From CG2-30-40-21 sp043806395 (GTDB taxonomy: Bacteria; UBA9089; CG2-30-40-21): DNA of 13,506 nucleotides. Below the pieces are notes generated by a model, which did no database searches, was not told the origin of the DNA, and saw nothing but the letters and a program-made list of their open reading frames with translations. How positions within the stretch are numbered: position 1 is the first letter of the stretch; each line of letters begins with the position of its first letter. Where the stretch lies: assembly GCA_043806395.1 (NCBI GenBank), contig JAZDHC010000022.1, forward strand, positions 1 through 13,506, written 5' to 3'. Below are positions 6,042 through 13,487 of this stretch, piece by piece. The translations under genes and the position numbers were made by a program.

Positions 6042-8189
6042 TCACCAATTAAACGCCCACCACAACACCCAACTCAAAAACATAAATGTCAAAACACCCA
6101 TGAGAATACCCACAATCAGTGACGGCACTGTCTGTCTGGATGACCTTATTCGTGAGGAAAGAGAGACCACTGTTTCCCCTTGTATCCCCTGTCCCATATT
6201 CACAACTATCTTTGAATGATTTGTGTCCATGTCAAATATCTCTTCGACCTTTCCCTCAATCATGCCGCCTCGTTTCATGCGGATCTTATCGCGAATATAT
6301 TTTATCTCTGTAAGATCTATTATCTTGCATGAAATCCAATCGCCAACCTTTATCTTTGAGGCAAGTATTCCGGCAATAGGGTCTGCAATCATCCGTATCT
6401 TTAATCTCGCTATCACTGGCGGTTTAGCCACCTCTTCAATCTCTATTGGCAAAGGCGGCAGGGTATTTTTCTTTTTCTTTTCCTTTCCCTTTTTTGTTTC
6501 CTCTCTGGGTAGAGAATCAAGGGATATGGTGGCAATTGGTCTTTTTTCCCTTACGGCCATATCCTTGACCATTATAATCCCTGCGGGTTCTTCAAAGGGA
6601 AGTGTTTCTATCTTTCCACTGGAATGGGAGGCAAATGTTACAAATGGATATTCTTCTTTGACCACAAAGGTAGCGTTTCTGATGGTAATTCTTGTCCCAG
6701 GATGAACAACCTTATAAACGCAAACCTTCCCATGCCTTGTCTGAAGAATATCGCTTTCTAAGGTAGGCAGAGACATGCTCATGATATATATCTTTTCCTT
6801 GAGCATATTCTTTGCTTCAATATGCTGAATAAGCAGCTTTTCCTTTTCCTCGGGAAAGCCATCCCCTGTTTTTTGTTTCAGATTCAGGAGAAATCTTATC
6901 CCCTGCTCTATCCCATGAAATCTTTCCTCATCATCAGTCAATTCCTGTTTAAGTCGATATATTTCCTCACGGATCAAAGGCAATGCCCCAACCTCAATCT
7001 CTGTTTTTGCCTCAGTCAGGGTTCCAATTATCTTGGCACTAACCTCTTCCCCTGCCCTAATCCTTCCGCCGAGTATTGCCCCTATTTTCCCCTGGACAAT
7101 AACCCTTTTCTTGGCATCAACCTGACTATATCTAATAGATTCATTAACAATAACATCCTCACCAGCATCAACAATGCCGTGTTCAATAAAGTTTGCCCAA
7201 ATAGTTCCCTTTGCCCGAACATTTCCATCGCCCTTGCCAATTATTCCACCATCTACGATAATATTTCCATCGGCTGAAACAGAAGCCTTTTCAATACATC
7301 CATGTACCTCAATATTTCCTGTTGATTTTACAATAAATCCATCTATCACATTTCCATGAATAATAATTGAACCAGGGAAATCAATATTCCCCACAGAATA
7401 ATCCACATCACCCTTAATCTCAAGGGCAGGCTCAACATGGATGCGATTATTCTTCCAGACAACTTGACCATCGATGGCAGCCTTAAGTGTCAATCCATTA
7501 TTGCTGAATTCTGTATTTCTCCCGGCTGGCAGATTTTTATCTATTCCGTCTCGAGCAGGAATCTCTTTACCTGTTACTGTTATCCCGGCAATGCCCTCGC
7601 TTGGACGGGTTTTTACTACCAGAACCTCACCTGAATGCACAACATCAATGATGCCAAGCTCTTTGAAATCAATCCGTCCATCCTCTTTTTCTTTAAGATG
7701 AATCATTTTGGTTTTTTTAAAGCTGAACTCTATAACGCTGTCTTCTCCTGGAACAGGCAGGCTTGCTTGAGCAATGAGAATAGGGGTATTATATATCTGC
7801 TGCCTGAGGGCAGCAACAATGGCATGTTCATCAATATTTGCAACAACACCCCTTTCTCGAAGGGTGCGTTCAATTTCGTCTAAGGGAACATTTCCTGGCA
7901 AGGTAAGGTATGCTCGCAATTCATCATATGTAATCTCAACCAGCACCCCTCCCTCTTGGGAGCCATGCTGCATCTTGCCAATCTTAATTGGAATCCCTGT
8001 GGAATTATTTATTTCCTGACTCACTAAATTAAGGTCAATAGAGACATTTGGTACACCCTTGATCTCTTCAAGGACATCATCCAACCTGACCCATTTACCC
8101 TCTCCAACGGGCGAATGAACGGTCAGATACAGGCTGTAACCATCTGTTTCTAACTTAAAATGAGCGTCAATATCATAAAGCTTTGCCAT
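6042..8189 (-). CDS. DUF342/FapA-family protein with a C-terminal membrane anchor
   Basis: This 715-residue protein has a typical DUF342 (FapA, COG1315) core. An N-terminal domain runs to about residue 250. A beta-helix of short glycine/valine repeats covers about 256-395 (IKGDVDYSVGNIDFPG, IIIHGNVIDG, GNIEVHGCIEKA, GNIIVDGGIIGKGDG). A coiled-coil hairpin lies at about 397-470 and a closing beta segment near 500-530 (HPGTRITIRNATF). Unusually, a Lys-rich linker near 563-575 (KKGKEKKKK) leads to an extra domain of about 105 residues that I do not recognise and a final transmembrane helix at about 687-713 (SLIVGILMGVLTFMFLSWVLWW). The function of the family is unsettled; some members affect polar cell organisation or septum placement. 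The ATG at 8189 is served by GGGAG 7 bases upstream, inside the 8194-8296 repeat. Confidence 0.85.
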   Translation of the reverse strand: MAKLYDIDAHFKLETDGYSLYLTVHSPVGEGKWVRLDDVLEEIKGVPNVSIDLNLVSQEINNSTGIPIKIGKMQHGSQEGGVLVEITYDELRAYLTLPGNVPLDEIERTLRERGVVANIDEHAIVAALRQQIYNTPILIAQASLPVPGEDSVIEFSFKKTKMIHLKEKEDGRIDFKELGIIDVVHSGEVLVVKTRPSEGIAGITVTGKEIPARDGIDKNLPAGRNTEFSNNGLTLKAAIDGQVVWKNNRIHVEPALEIKGDVDYSVGNIDFPGSIIIHGNVIDGFIVKSTGNIEVHGCIEKASVSADGNIIVDGGIIGKGDGNVRAKGTIWANFIEHGIVDAGEDVIVNESIRYSQVDAKKRVIVQGKIGAILGGRIRAGEEVSAKIIGTLTEAKTEIEVGALPLIREEIYRLKQELTDDEERFHGIEQGIRFLLNLKQKTGDGFPEEKEKLLIQHIEAKNMLKEKIYIMSMSLPTLESDILQTRHGKVCVYKVVHPGTRITIRNATFVVKEEYPFVTFASHSSGKIETLPFEEPAGIIMVKDMAVREKRPIATISLDSLPREETKKGKEKKKKNTLPPLPIEIEEVAKPPVIARLKIRMIADPIAGILASKIKVGDWISCKIIDLTEIKYIRDKIRMKRGGMIEGKVEEIFDMDTNHSKIVVNMGQGIQGETVVSLSSRIRSSRQTVPSLIVGILMGVLTFMFLSWVLWWAFNW

Positions 8190-8193
8190 TTAG

Positions 8194-8296
8194 CAACTCC
8201 CAACTCTCAACTCCCAACTCCCAACTCTCAACTCTCAACTCTCAACTCATAAACTCTCAACTCCTCAACTCTCAACTCCTCAACTCCTCAACTCCC
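8194..8296. repeat. Tandem 7-8-bp repeat between ileS and the FapA-type gene
   Basis: About 14 consecutive units of CAACTCC/CAACTCT, with some CAACTCCT and one CAACTCAT, fill the gap completely. On the minus strand the units read GAGTTG(A/G). The first units overlap the end of ileS and contain its TGA. The last unit gives the GGGAG ribosome-binding site of the FapA-type gene. Copy number is likely to vary among strains. Confidence 0.9.
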
Positions 8297-11041
8297 ACAC
8301 ACATCCACACACCTTGGACATAATTCAGCATGAACAGCATCAATTTCCACCTCTTCATAATAACGCCAGCAGCGGATACATTTCTTGCCTGTTGCCTTCT
8401 GCACCTCTATTTGGAAGTCACCTTCCCCTACAATCACCTTAGAAACAATAAGGACAGTGGCTATATCCTCAGCGTATTTCTCCAACAATACCATATCTTC
8501 CAATGGTAGTGTCAGGTGTATCTCTGCCTCTAATGATGTGCCAATTACCCCATCTGCCCTGTATTTTTCAATTTTTCCGGTCACCATCTCACGAATTTCT
8601 AATATCCTCCCCCATGCAGAGGCTAATTCCTCATTAACGAAGGCATTATTCACCACAGGAAAACCAGACAAGAAAACGCTCTGCTCTTTCTCCCAATTAA
8701 GATGCTGCCAGATCTCCTCACAGGTAAAACTCAAGACAGGAGCGGTCAGGGGGATTAATGCCTCCAAAATCTCCTTCAAGACCGTCTGAGCTGCCCTCCG
8801 AGACAAGGAATCTTTGCCGTGGGTATAGAGCCTGTCCTTGATCACATCTAAGTAGATAGCACTCAAATCAACAGTACAGAAATTTATCACCAGATGATAT
8901 ATCTGATGGAATTCAAAATTATCATATGCCTGACTTGTCTTTGTAATGAGCACCTGCAATCGGTGCAGGATCCACTGATCAATTTTTTGTAATGATTCAT
9001 AAGGGACTTTATCCCCCTTGGAAAAATCATAGAGGTTACTTAGCATAAACCGCCATGTATTACGAATTTTTCTATAAGCTTCAGACATTCGCTGGAGTAT
9101 CTCTTTACTCATTCGGACATCCTGACGGTAATCCTCAGAAGAAACCCAGAGCCTTAAGATATCTGCCCCATATTGACCAATTATCTCCTCCGGGGCAATA
9201 ACATTTCCAGCGGATTTGTGCATTGCTTTACCCACAGCATCCACCATAAAACCATGGGTCAGAACCACTTTGTATGGTGGACACCCCTCTGTGGCACAGG
9301 CCGTAAGCATTGATGACTGAAACCATCCCCGATGCTGATCGCTACCCTCAAGGTAAAGGTCTGCTGGATAGGCAAGATCCTTTCTCTCCCTCAAAACCCC
9401 TTGATGGCTTGCACCTGATTCAAACCAGACATCCAAAATATCAGATCCCTTGCGAAGGTTATGGCTGTTACATTTGGGACATGTAGTACCCTCAGGAACA
9501 AGTTCGTTTACCTCAGATTCAAACCAGATGTCAGCCCCAAATTGCCTGATTTTTCCCTTTACAAGACTGATTATTTTTGCATCCAAGATATATTCCCCGC
9601 AATCCTCACAAGAGAAAACAGGAATCGGCACACCCCATGTCCTCTGTCTGGAAATGCACCAATCAGGTCTGGCACTAACAGTATTATAGAACCTATCCCG
9701 GCCAGAGGAGGGCACCCAATTAACCGTATCAATATCGTCCAGCACCTTTTCCCTGAAGCCATCCTTGTCTAAATTAATAAACCATTGAGGTGTTGCCCGA
9801 AAGATAATCGGCTGTTTGCAACGCCAACAATGTGGATAGGAATGGGTAATCGTCTCTGTATAAAGCAAACGATCCAAACTCTTGAGCTTTTCTATGATAA
9901 CAGCATTTGCCTTAAAAACATCCAGCCCAACAAACTCGCCTGCCTCTTCCGTAAAACACCCCTTTTCATTTACCGGTGCAATCACTGGTAATTTATATCT
10001 CATCCCTGAGCCATAGTCTTCTATCCCATGACCCGGTGCAGTATGAACACACCCTGTACCCTGTTCACGGGTAACATAATCAGCCAGAATGATTATTGAA
10101 TCCATTTCGATAAATGGATGACGGCATAATTTCCCTTCTAATGTACGCCCCAAGAAACTATCCAATATTTCATAATCGGCGATCCCTATCTTTGCCATGG
10201 TAACTTCAAGCAAATCTTTTGCTATGATAAGAATCTCTTCTGAAATTTCTGATTTATCAGGGCAGACACATAGGTCTGCCCCTACATTCACCCTGACCTT
10301 GACATATTCAAAATCCCGATGAAGGGCAATGGCAACATTACCCGGCAATGTCCATGGAGTGGTTGTCCAGATAAGGACAAAGGTGTTATCCTCTTGCAAC
10401 ATGGGAAATTTAACAAAGACAGAAGGTGACTGTTTATCCATATATTCCACCTCTGCCTCAGCCAGAGCAGTAGCACAATTGCGACACCAAAAGACAGGTT
10501 TATTGCTTTTATAAACAAACCCCTTGTTTGCTAATTGTTCAAATACCTCGATAATGCCGGCTGAATATTCCGGTGACATGGTTAGATAAGGATTGGACCA
10601 ATCCCCAAATATCCCCAGCCGCTTAAACTCATCCCGCTGAATATCAACAAATTTGGCTGCATAATCCGCACACATCTTGCGGATTTCCTTTGCCTCCAAC
10701 CCCTTCTTGTGCCCCAGATCTTTCATCACCTGATGTTCAATGGGCATACCATGACAATCCCAACCCGGTACGAACGGGGCATCAAACCCGGACATAGCCT
10801 TATACTTGACAATCATATCCTTGAGAATTTTATTCAAGGCATGACCCATATGAATATGTCCATTAGCATATGGTGGACCATCATGCAAAATATATTTGGG
10901 TTTGCCTGCATTCTTTTCTTCCATCAGGTTATACACCCCAAGTTCTTCCCAGAAGCCCTGCATCCGCGGCTCCATATCCTTCAGGTTTGCCTTCATGGGA
11001 AATGTTGTTTGTGGTAGATTCAACGAGTCTCGATAATTCAT
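8288..11041 (-). CDS. ileS: Isoleucyl-tRNA synthetase
   Basis: This 917-residue class I synthetase charges tRNA-Ile. The HIGH-type signature is HIHMGH at residues 62-67 and the KMSKS-type loop is KAMHKS at 605-610. The CP1 editing domain includes WTTTPWTLPGN (225-235) and GTGCVHTAPGHG. The C-terminal zinc finger is CIRCW...CPRC. The MHKS variant occurs in other bacterial IleS proteins. Odd points: VGADLCVCP (253-261) at the entry of the editing domain is encoded by a palindromic repeat inserted in frame, and the last residue and stop lie in the tandem repeat that follows. I chose the ATG at 11041 because the promoter places the mRNA start near 11076; AGGAGG lies 12 bases upstream. The leader is too short for a T-box. 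Confidence 0.96.
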   Translation of the reverse strand: MNYRDSLNLPQTTFPMKANLKDMEPRMQGFWEELGVYNLMEEKNAGKPKYILHDGPPYANGHIHMGHALNKILKDMIVKYKAMSGFDAPFVPGWDCHGMPIEHQVMKDLGHKKGLEAKEIRKMCADYAAKFVDIQRDEFKRLGIFGDWSNPYLTMSPEYSAGIIEVFEQLANKGFVYKSNKPVFWCRNCATALAEAEVEYMDKQSPSVFVKFPMLQEDNTFVLIWTTTPWTLPGNVAIALHRDFEYVKVRVNVGADLCVCPDKSEISEEILIIAKDLLEVTMAKIGIADYEILDSFLGRTLEGKLCRHPFIEMDSIIILADYVTREQGTGCVHTAPGHGIEDYGSGMRYKLPVIAPVNEKGCFTEEAGEFVGLDVFKANAVIIEKLKSLDRLLYTETITHSYPHCWRCKQPIIFRATPQWFINLDKDGFREKVLDDIDTVNWVPSSGRDRFYNTVSARPDWCISRQRTWGVPIPVFSCEDCGEYILDAKIISLVKGKIRQFGADIWFESEVNELVPEGTTCPKCNSHNLRKGSDILDVWFESGASHQGVLRERKDLAYPADLYLEGSDQHRGWFQSSMLTACATEGCPPYKVVLTHGFMVDAVGKAMHKSAGNVIAPEEIIGQYGADILRLWVSSEDYRQDVRMSKEILQRMSEAYRKIRNTWRFMLSNLYDFSKGDKVPYESLQKIDQWILHRLQVLITKTSQAYDNFEFHQIYHLVINFCTVDLSAIYLDVIKDRLYTHGKDSLSRRAAQTVLKEILEALIPLTAPVLSFTCEEIWQHLNWEKEQSVFLSGFPVVNNAFVNEELASAWGRILEIREMVTGKIEKYRADGVIGTSLEAEIHLTLPLEDMVLLEKYAEDIATVLIVSKVIVGEGDFQIEVQKATGKKCIRCWRYYEEVEIDAVHAELCPRCVDVCGS
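10260..10285. repeat. Palindromic repeat inserted in frame within ileS
   Basis: GGGCAGAC (10260-10267) and GTCTGCCC (10274-10281) form a perfect 8-bp stem around a 6-base loop, ending in CTAC. Read on the minus strand it matches 13428-13453 except at a few positions (GTAGGGG, then AGACCTRTGTGTCT, then RCCC). It encodes VGADLCVCP in ileS, between FEYVKVRV and the EILIIAKDLLE stretch that normally follows closely in IleS. Confidence 0.8.
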
Positions 11042-11082
11042 TGTTTTTGTATGCCTCCTATTTGCTGAGTAGTTACCCACTA

Positions 11083-11111
11083 ATTATACAATCTATACAC
11101 CAAAATGTCAA
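11083..11111 (-). promoter_or_regulatory. Consensus sigma-70 promoter of ileS
   Basis: On the minus strand, TTGACA (11111-11106), a 17-base spacer and TATAAT (11088-11083) match the consensus exactly. Transcription should begin near 11076, giving a leader of about 35 nt before the ileS ATG. Downstream genes to the Fic remnant have no clear promoter of their own and may share it. Confidence 0.87.
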
Positions 11112-11173
11112 TTCTTTTCTTGTAACAGTTCAGGGAATGTAAAAGGGGATAGGGTGAGGGGAAATACATTCAA

Positions 11174-12034
11174 TTAATTGTTCATATAGACTTGTTCTAT
11201 CATATAATCCGCAATTAACTCCACATCAATGCCTTCAATACATTCCCTTTTTTTACATTCAAACTTGACAAAGCATGGTCTACAGGGAAGACTTTTATAC
11301 GCTATGGCTTTTATTAAATCCTTGGATGTTTTCGTCTCTTCAATGTTAAAATTATTCCTTGACCTGATTATTTTGTAGCTATTATTGGAATGCGGACGAA
11401 AGGGATTTTTCATTTCTGAACTAAATATCATCAGGGTATTGGCTGGTAAAGAAAGAATATGCGTACCGCCGCCATCCATTCCGATAAAAAATCTTGCCTT
11501 TTTGGTCAGGGTTAAAAGTTCAAAGAGATTATATCTGTTTTTTATAAAACAGATACCCTTATTTTTGACCACATCCTTAATCTTTGGTAGCATTAGATTT
11601 TTAGGGTCATCAATAACCACAATATTAATATCTTCAGCCAATCTTTCTATAAGCATCTTCCACTGCTGGATGGTTAGATTTCTTTTTGATTCGCCGCCAA
11701 TAAAGACCACACCAAAAGGAAATCTGAAATTGAATCCCTTTTTCTGGTATCCCTCAAAGGATTCCATGTCAATATAATCTGGTGTTTTAATCTTAATCCC
11801 CAGACCATCGTCCAGCAGTTTTTCATAGTATTGAACAATATCAAGCTCTGGAAGCTCTATTAATGTCTTTTTCAGGCTGTAATCCTGAAAGATGTTGAGT
11901 GGTCCCTTATTACACCCAATATAATATCTGGCAAGCCTGTTTTTATAAGCATAATACATGCCCTCAGGAGATTTTTCCCCAAGCATCATGTCCAAAAAGA
12001 TATCGAAACACAGGCTCTTATCCTTTGAAGACAT
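11174..12034 (-). CDS. GT9 glycosyltransferase, C-terminal part (frameshifted)
   Basis: This 286-residue ORF is the larger piece of a GT9 gene broken by a frameshift. It contains FGVVFIGGESKRNLTIQQWKML (donor-domain start), a helix-strand region, FFIGMDGGGTHILSLPANTLMIF (equivalent of TNDSGPLH...FGP in the neighbours) and the closing CRPC...C...C cluster. Upstream of the nominal ATG the frame stays open with GKQAQSIRKR, so this ATG is internal to the ancestral gene and has no Shine-Dalgarno sequence. The GMDGGGTH variant and low similarity to the other two GT9 genes suggest a different acceptor or sugar. Whether the fragment is translated is doubtful unless the frameshift is bypassed or is a sequencing artefact. 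No terminator is evident before the ileS promoter. Confidence 0.75.
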   Translation of the reverse strand: MSSKDKSLCFDIFLDMMLGEKSPEGMYYAYKNRLARYYIGCNKGPLNIFQDYSLKKTLIELPELDIVQYYEKLLDDGLGIKIKTPDYIDMESFEGYQKKGFNFRFPFGVVFIGGESKRNLTIQQWKMLIERLAEDINIVVIDDPKNLMLPKIKDVVKNKGICFIKNRYNLFELLTLTKKARFFIGMDGGGTHILSLPANTLMIFSSEMKNPFRPHSNNSYKIIRSRNNFNIEETKTSKDLIKAIAYKSLPCRPCFVKFECKKRECIEGIDVELIADYMIEQVYMNN

Positions 12035-12351
12035 TCTTTTCCTAATAGATTGGGCTTGCTTTCCTGCGAAAGAACTGAATGATTCATGGGAATTGTAGGG
12101 AAAAACTTATTGAGGATAAAATCGTTATAGGTTGATGTCATAACCGTTATTTCATAGCCTTGTTTTTTTAATTCCAACAAAAAAGGAAGGGTTAGTATGG
12201 CATCTCCAATTCTATCAGATCTATTTACAAGTATTTTTTTAATCTTAATATTCTTCAACTTCTTGTTTCGAACCAGTGCAATTAGCTTGCCAATACCCTT
12301 GGTGGTTTTTATAATTAATTTTATTAATTTATTTTTAATATGCTGTCTCAT
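11986..12351 (-). CDS. GT9 glycosyltransferase, N-terminal part (frameshifted)
   Basis: This 121-residue ORF starts with a basic, hydrophobic helix and then the GT9 opening IKKILVNRSDRIGDAILTLPFLLEL, with the family Asp in RIGD. It continues to NDFILNKFFP, after which the frame diverges and ends in 30 or so residues with no family character. Adding one T to the T5 run (12101-12105, A5 on the plus strand) would join it to the C-terminal piece as NKFFPYNSHESFSSFAGKQ, giving a protein of about 390 residues, normal for GT9. The ATG at 12351 has AGGAG 11 bases upstream; a GTG at 12375 precedes it and is less likely. The gene starts the minus-strand run and faces trpC. Confidence 0.75.
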   Translation of the reverse strand: MRQHIKNKLIKLIIKTTKGIGKLIALVRNKKLKNIKIKKILVNRSDRIGDAILTLPFLLELKKQGYEITVMTSTYNDFILNKFFPTIPMNHSVLSQESKPNLLGKECLQRIRACVSISFWT

Positions 12352-12389
12352 AAGACAAAATACTCCTTTCAACACTTGTTAATTGATGT

Positions 12390-12418
12390 ATTGTATCAGG
12401 TTTGAGACTTGTAGTCAA
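12390..12418 (-). promoter_or_regulatory. Promoter of the frameshifted GT9 gene
   Basis: On the minus strand, TTGACT (12418-12413), 17 bases and TACAAT (12395-12390), with TG one base before the -10 (TGATACAAT), give an extended -10 promoter. The expected start near 12383 leaves a leader of about 32 nt. It is still intact although the gene is frameshifted. Confidence 0.75.
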
Positions 12419-12456
12419 CAAGAAAGTTAAGGATTATCAGAAATTTGAAAATAATG

Positions 12457-12485
12457 TTGACAAATGTCAATTATTCAGCTATACT
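12457..12485 (+). promoter_or_regulatory. trpC promoter with overlapping palindrome
   Basis: TTGACA (12457-12462), a 17-base spacer and TATACT (12480-12485) form a near-consensus promoter 40 bases before the trpC ATG. The -35 box is half of the palindrome TTGACAAATGTCAA (12457-12470), a possible operator. No leader peptide or attenuator fits into the short leader. Confidence 0.75.
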
Positions 12486-12524
12486 TTTGAAGAGTTGTAA
12501 TGAATTGTAGTAGTAGGAGAAAAA

Positions 12525-13301
12525 ATGTATTTAACCGAAATACTAAAACATAAAACCATAGAGGTTTCGATAAGAAAAAATAATGTGCCTCTTGAAGTGT
12601 TAAAAGAAAAAAGTTATGGCCTGCCTGTAAGGCGAAGTTTTAAGGCAGCTATTTCCTCGCCTGGCGGGATTAACCTGATTGCTGAGGTAAAGAAGGCATC
12701 ACCATCAGCCGGGATTATCAGGGAAGACTTTGACCCTGTAGCCCTTGCTATGGAATATGAGGAGGCTGGGGCAAAAGCCATCTCTGTGCTGACAGATGAA
12801 AAATTTTTTCAAGGCAATATGGATATCCTTAAAATGGTAAGGGTAGCCGTTCATATCCCTGTGTTGTGTAAGGACTTTATCATTGATGAATACCAGATTT
12901 ATGAGGCAGCTATAGCTGGTAGCGATGCCATTCTTTTGATTGCTTCCTGTCTATCTATTGGTCAAATGAATAGGTTTATGGATATTGCACAAGCCCTGCA
13001 GATGGATTGTCTGGTAGAAACACATTCTATCGATGATGTGGAAAAGGTACTTGAAACTAATGCCCTGATAATTGGGATAAACAACAGAAACCTCAGGACA
13101 TTTATTGTCGAACCAAAAACAACCCTGATGCTCAAGGTATTATTGCCCCATGGAAAAATAGTAGTAAGTGAGAGTGGCATATCATCACCAGAGATAATAT
13201 CCCTTTACAGGGACAAAGGGATTCATGCGGTCTTGATTGGAGAGGCATTGATAAGAAGTAATGATATTACGGCAAAAATAAGGGAGTTGCTTGGCAGATG
13301 A
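12525..13301 (+). CDS. trpC: Indole-3-glycerol phosphate synthase
   Basis: This 258-residue single-domain TIM-barrel enzyme closes the indole ring in tryptophan synthesis, from CdRP to indole-3-glycerol phosphate. Conserved residues are in place: Glu54 and Lys56 in EVKKASPSAG, LTDEKFFQG at 89-97, Lys116 in CKDFI, Glu165 in LVETH, Asn186 in INNRNL and Ser217 in SESGIS. The ATG follows AGGAG with a 5-base spacer. No trpF domain is fused. It is the only plus-strand gene here and no other trp gene is in view; a promoter immediately after its stop suggests that the next gene is transcribed separately. Confidence 0.96.
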   Translation: MYLTEILKHKTIEVSIRKNNVPLEVLKEKSYGLPVRRSFKAAISSPGGINLIAEVKKASPSAGIIREDFDPVALAMEYEEAGAKAISVLTDEKFFQGNMDILKMVRVAVHIPVLCKDFIIDEYQIYEAAIAGSDAILLIASCLSIGQMNRFMDIAQALQMDCLVETHSIDDVEKVLETNALIIGINNRNLRTFIVEPKTTLMLKVLLPHGKIVVSESGISSPEIISLYRDKGIHAVLIGEALIRSNDITAKIRELLGR

Positions 13302-13310
13302 CGATTTTTA

Positions 13311-13339
13311 TTGACAAAGCATCTATTATTTGTTAAAAT
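13311..13339 (+). promoter_or_regulatory. Promoter directly after trpC
   Basis: TTGACA (13311-13316), 17 bases and TAAAAT (13334-13339) lie 10 bases after the trpC stop. It would drive a gene beyond the right edge of the window. Confidence 0.6.
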
Positions 13340-13344
13340 ATACT

Positions 13345-13370
13345 CAGCGATGGCATACAGCGATGGCATA
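13345..13370. repeat. Tandem duplication of a 13-bp unit
   Basis: CAGCGATGGCATA occurs twice head to tail, starting 6 bases after the predicted -10 box at 13334-13339. The duplication would fall in the first transcribed bases of the downstream transcript. Confidence 0.8.
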
Positions 13371-13427
13371 AATTGTGAATTTTCGGTGAGGATTAATCAA
13401 GGAGAGCAAGGGCGCGTGAGGTGAACC

Positions 13428-13487
13428 GTAGGGGTAGACCTGTGTGTCTACCCAAATAATTGGGCGAACACATAGGTTCGCCCCTAC
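13428..13487. repeat. 60-bp double-hairpin repeat with flanking GAACC
   Basis: Two stem-loops stand side by side: GGGTAGAC/GTCTACCC (13432-13453) and GGGCGAAC/GTTCGCCC (13462-13483), separated by AAATAATT. The outer ends GTAGGGG and CCCCTAC are also complementary. GAACC lies directly outside on both sides (13423-13427 and 13488-13492), as a 5-bp target duplication would. The left half is the same repeat as the one in ileS. No protein is encoded. Confidence 0.75.

Noticed and set aside
6119..8019. Plus-strand ORFs up to 160 codons opposite the DUF342 gene
   Set aside because: Antisense shadows of a long, repeat-structured protein; composition is mirror-like and no domain is recognisable.
8194..8296. 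CRISPR array
   Set aside because: The units are 7-8 bp and contiguous with no spacers; it is a simple tandem repeat and no cas gene is present.
9212..9229. KAMHKS in place of KMSKS in IleS as a damaged active site
   Set aside because: The lysines that matter are kept and the MHKS form occurs in other bacterial IleS proteins.
11042..11080. GTG start for IleS at 11080
   Set aside because: It lies upstream of the predicted transcription start and would add residues unlike IleS.
11041..11173. T-box or other riboswitch before ileS
   Set aside because: The predicted leader is only about 35 nt, too short for a T-box, and no specifier or antiterminator sequence is visible.
12101..12105. Programmed -1 frameshifting in the GT9 gene
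   Set aside because: The site is G-TTT-TTC with only five T, short of a classical slippery heptamer, and no clear stimulatory structure or internal Shine-Dalgarno was identified; kept only as an alternative to mutation or error.
13398..13425. Gene start at GTG 13415-13417 after AAGGAG
   Set aside because: The frame ends after two codons (GTG AGG TGA).
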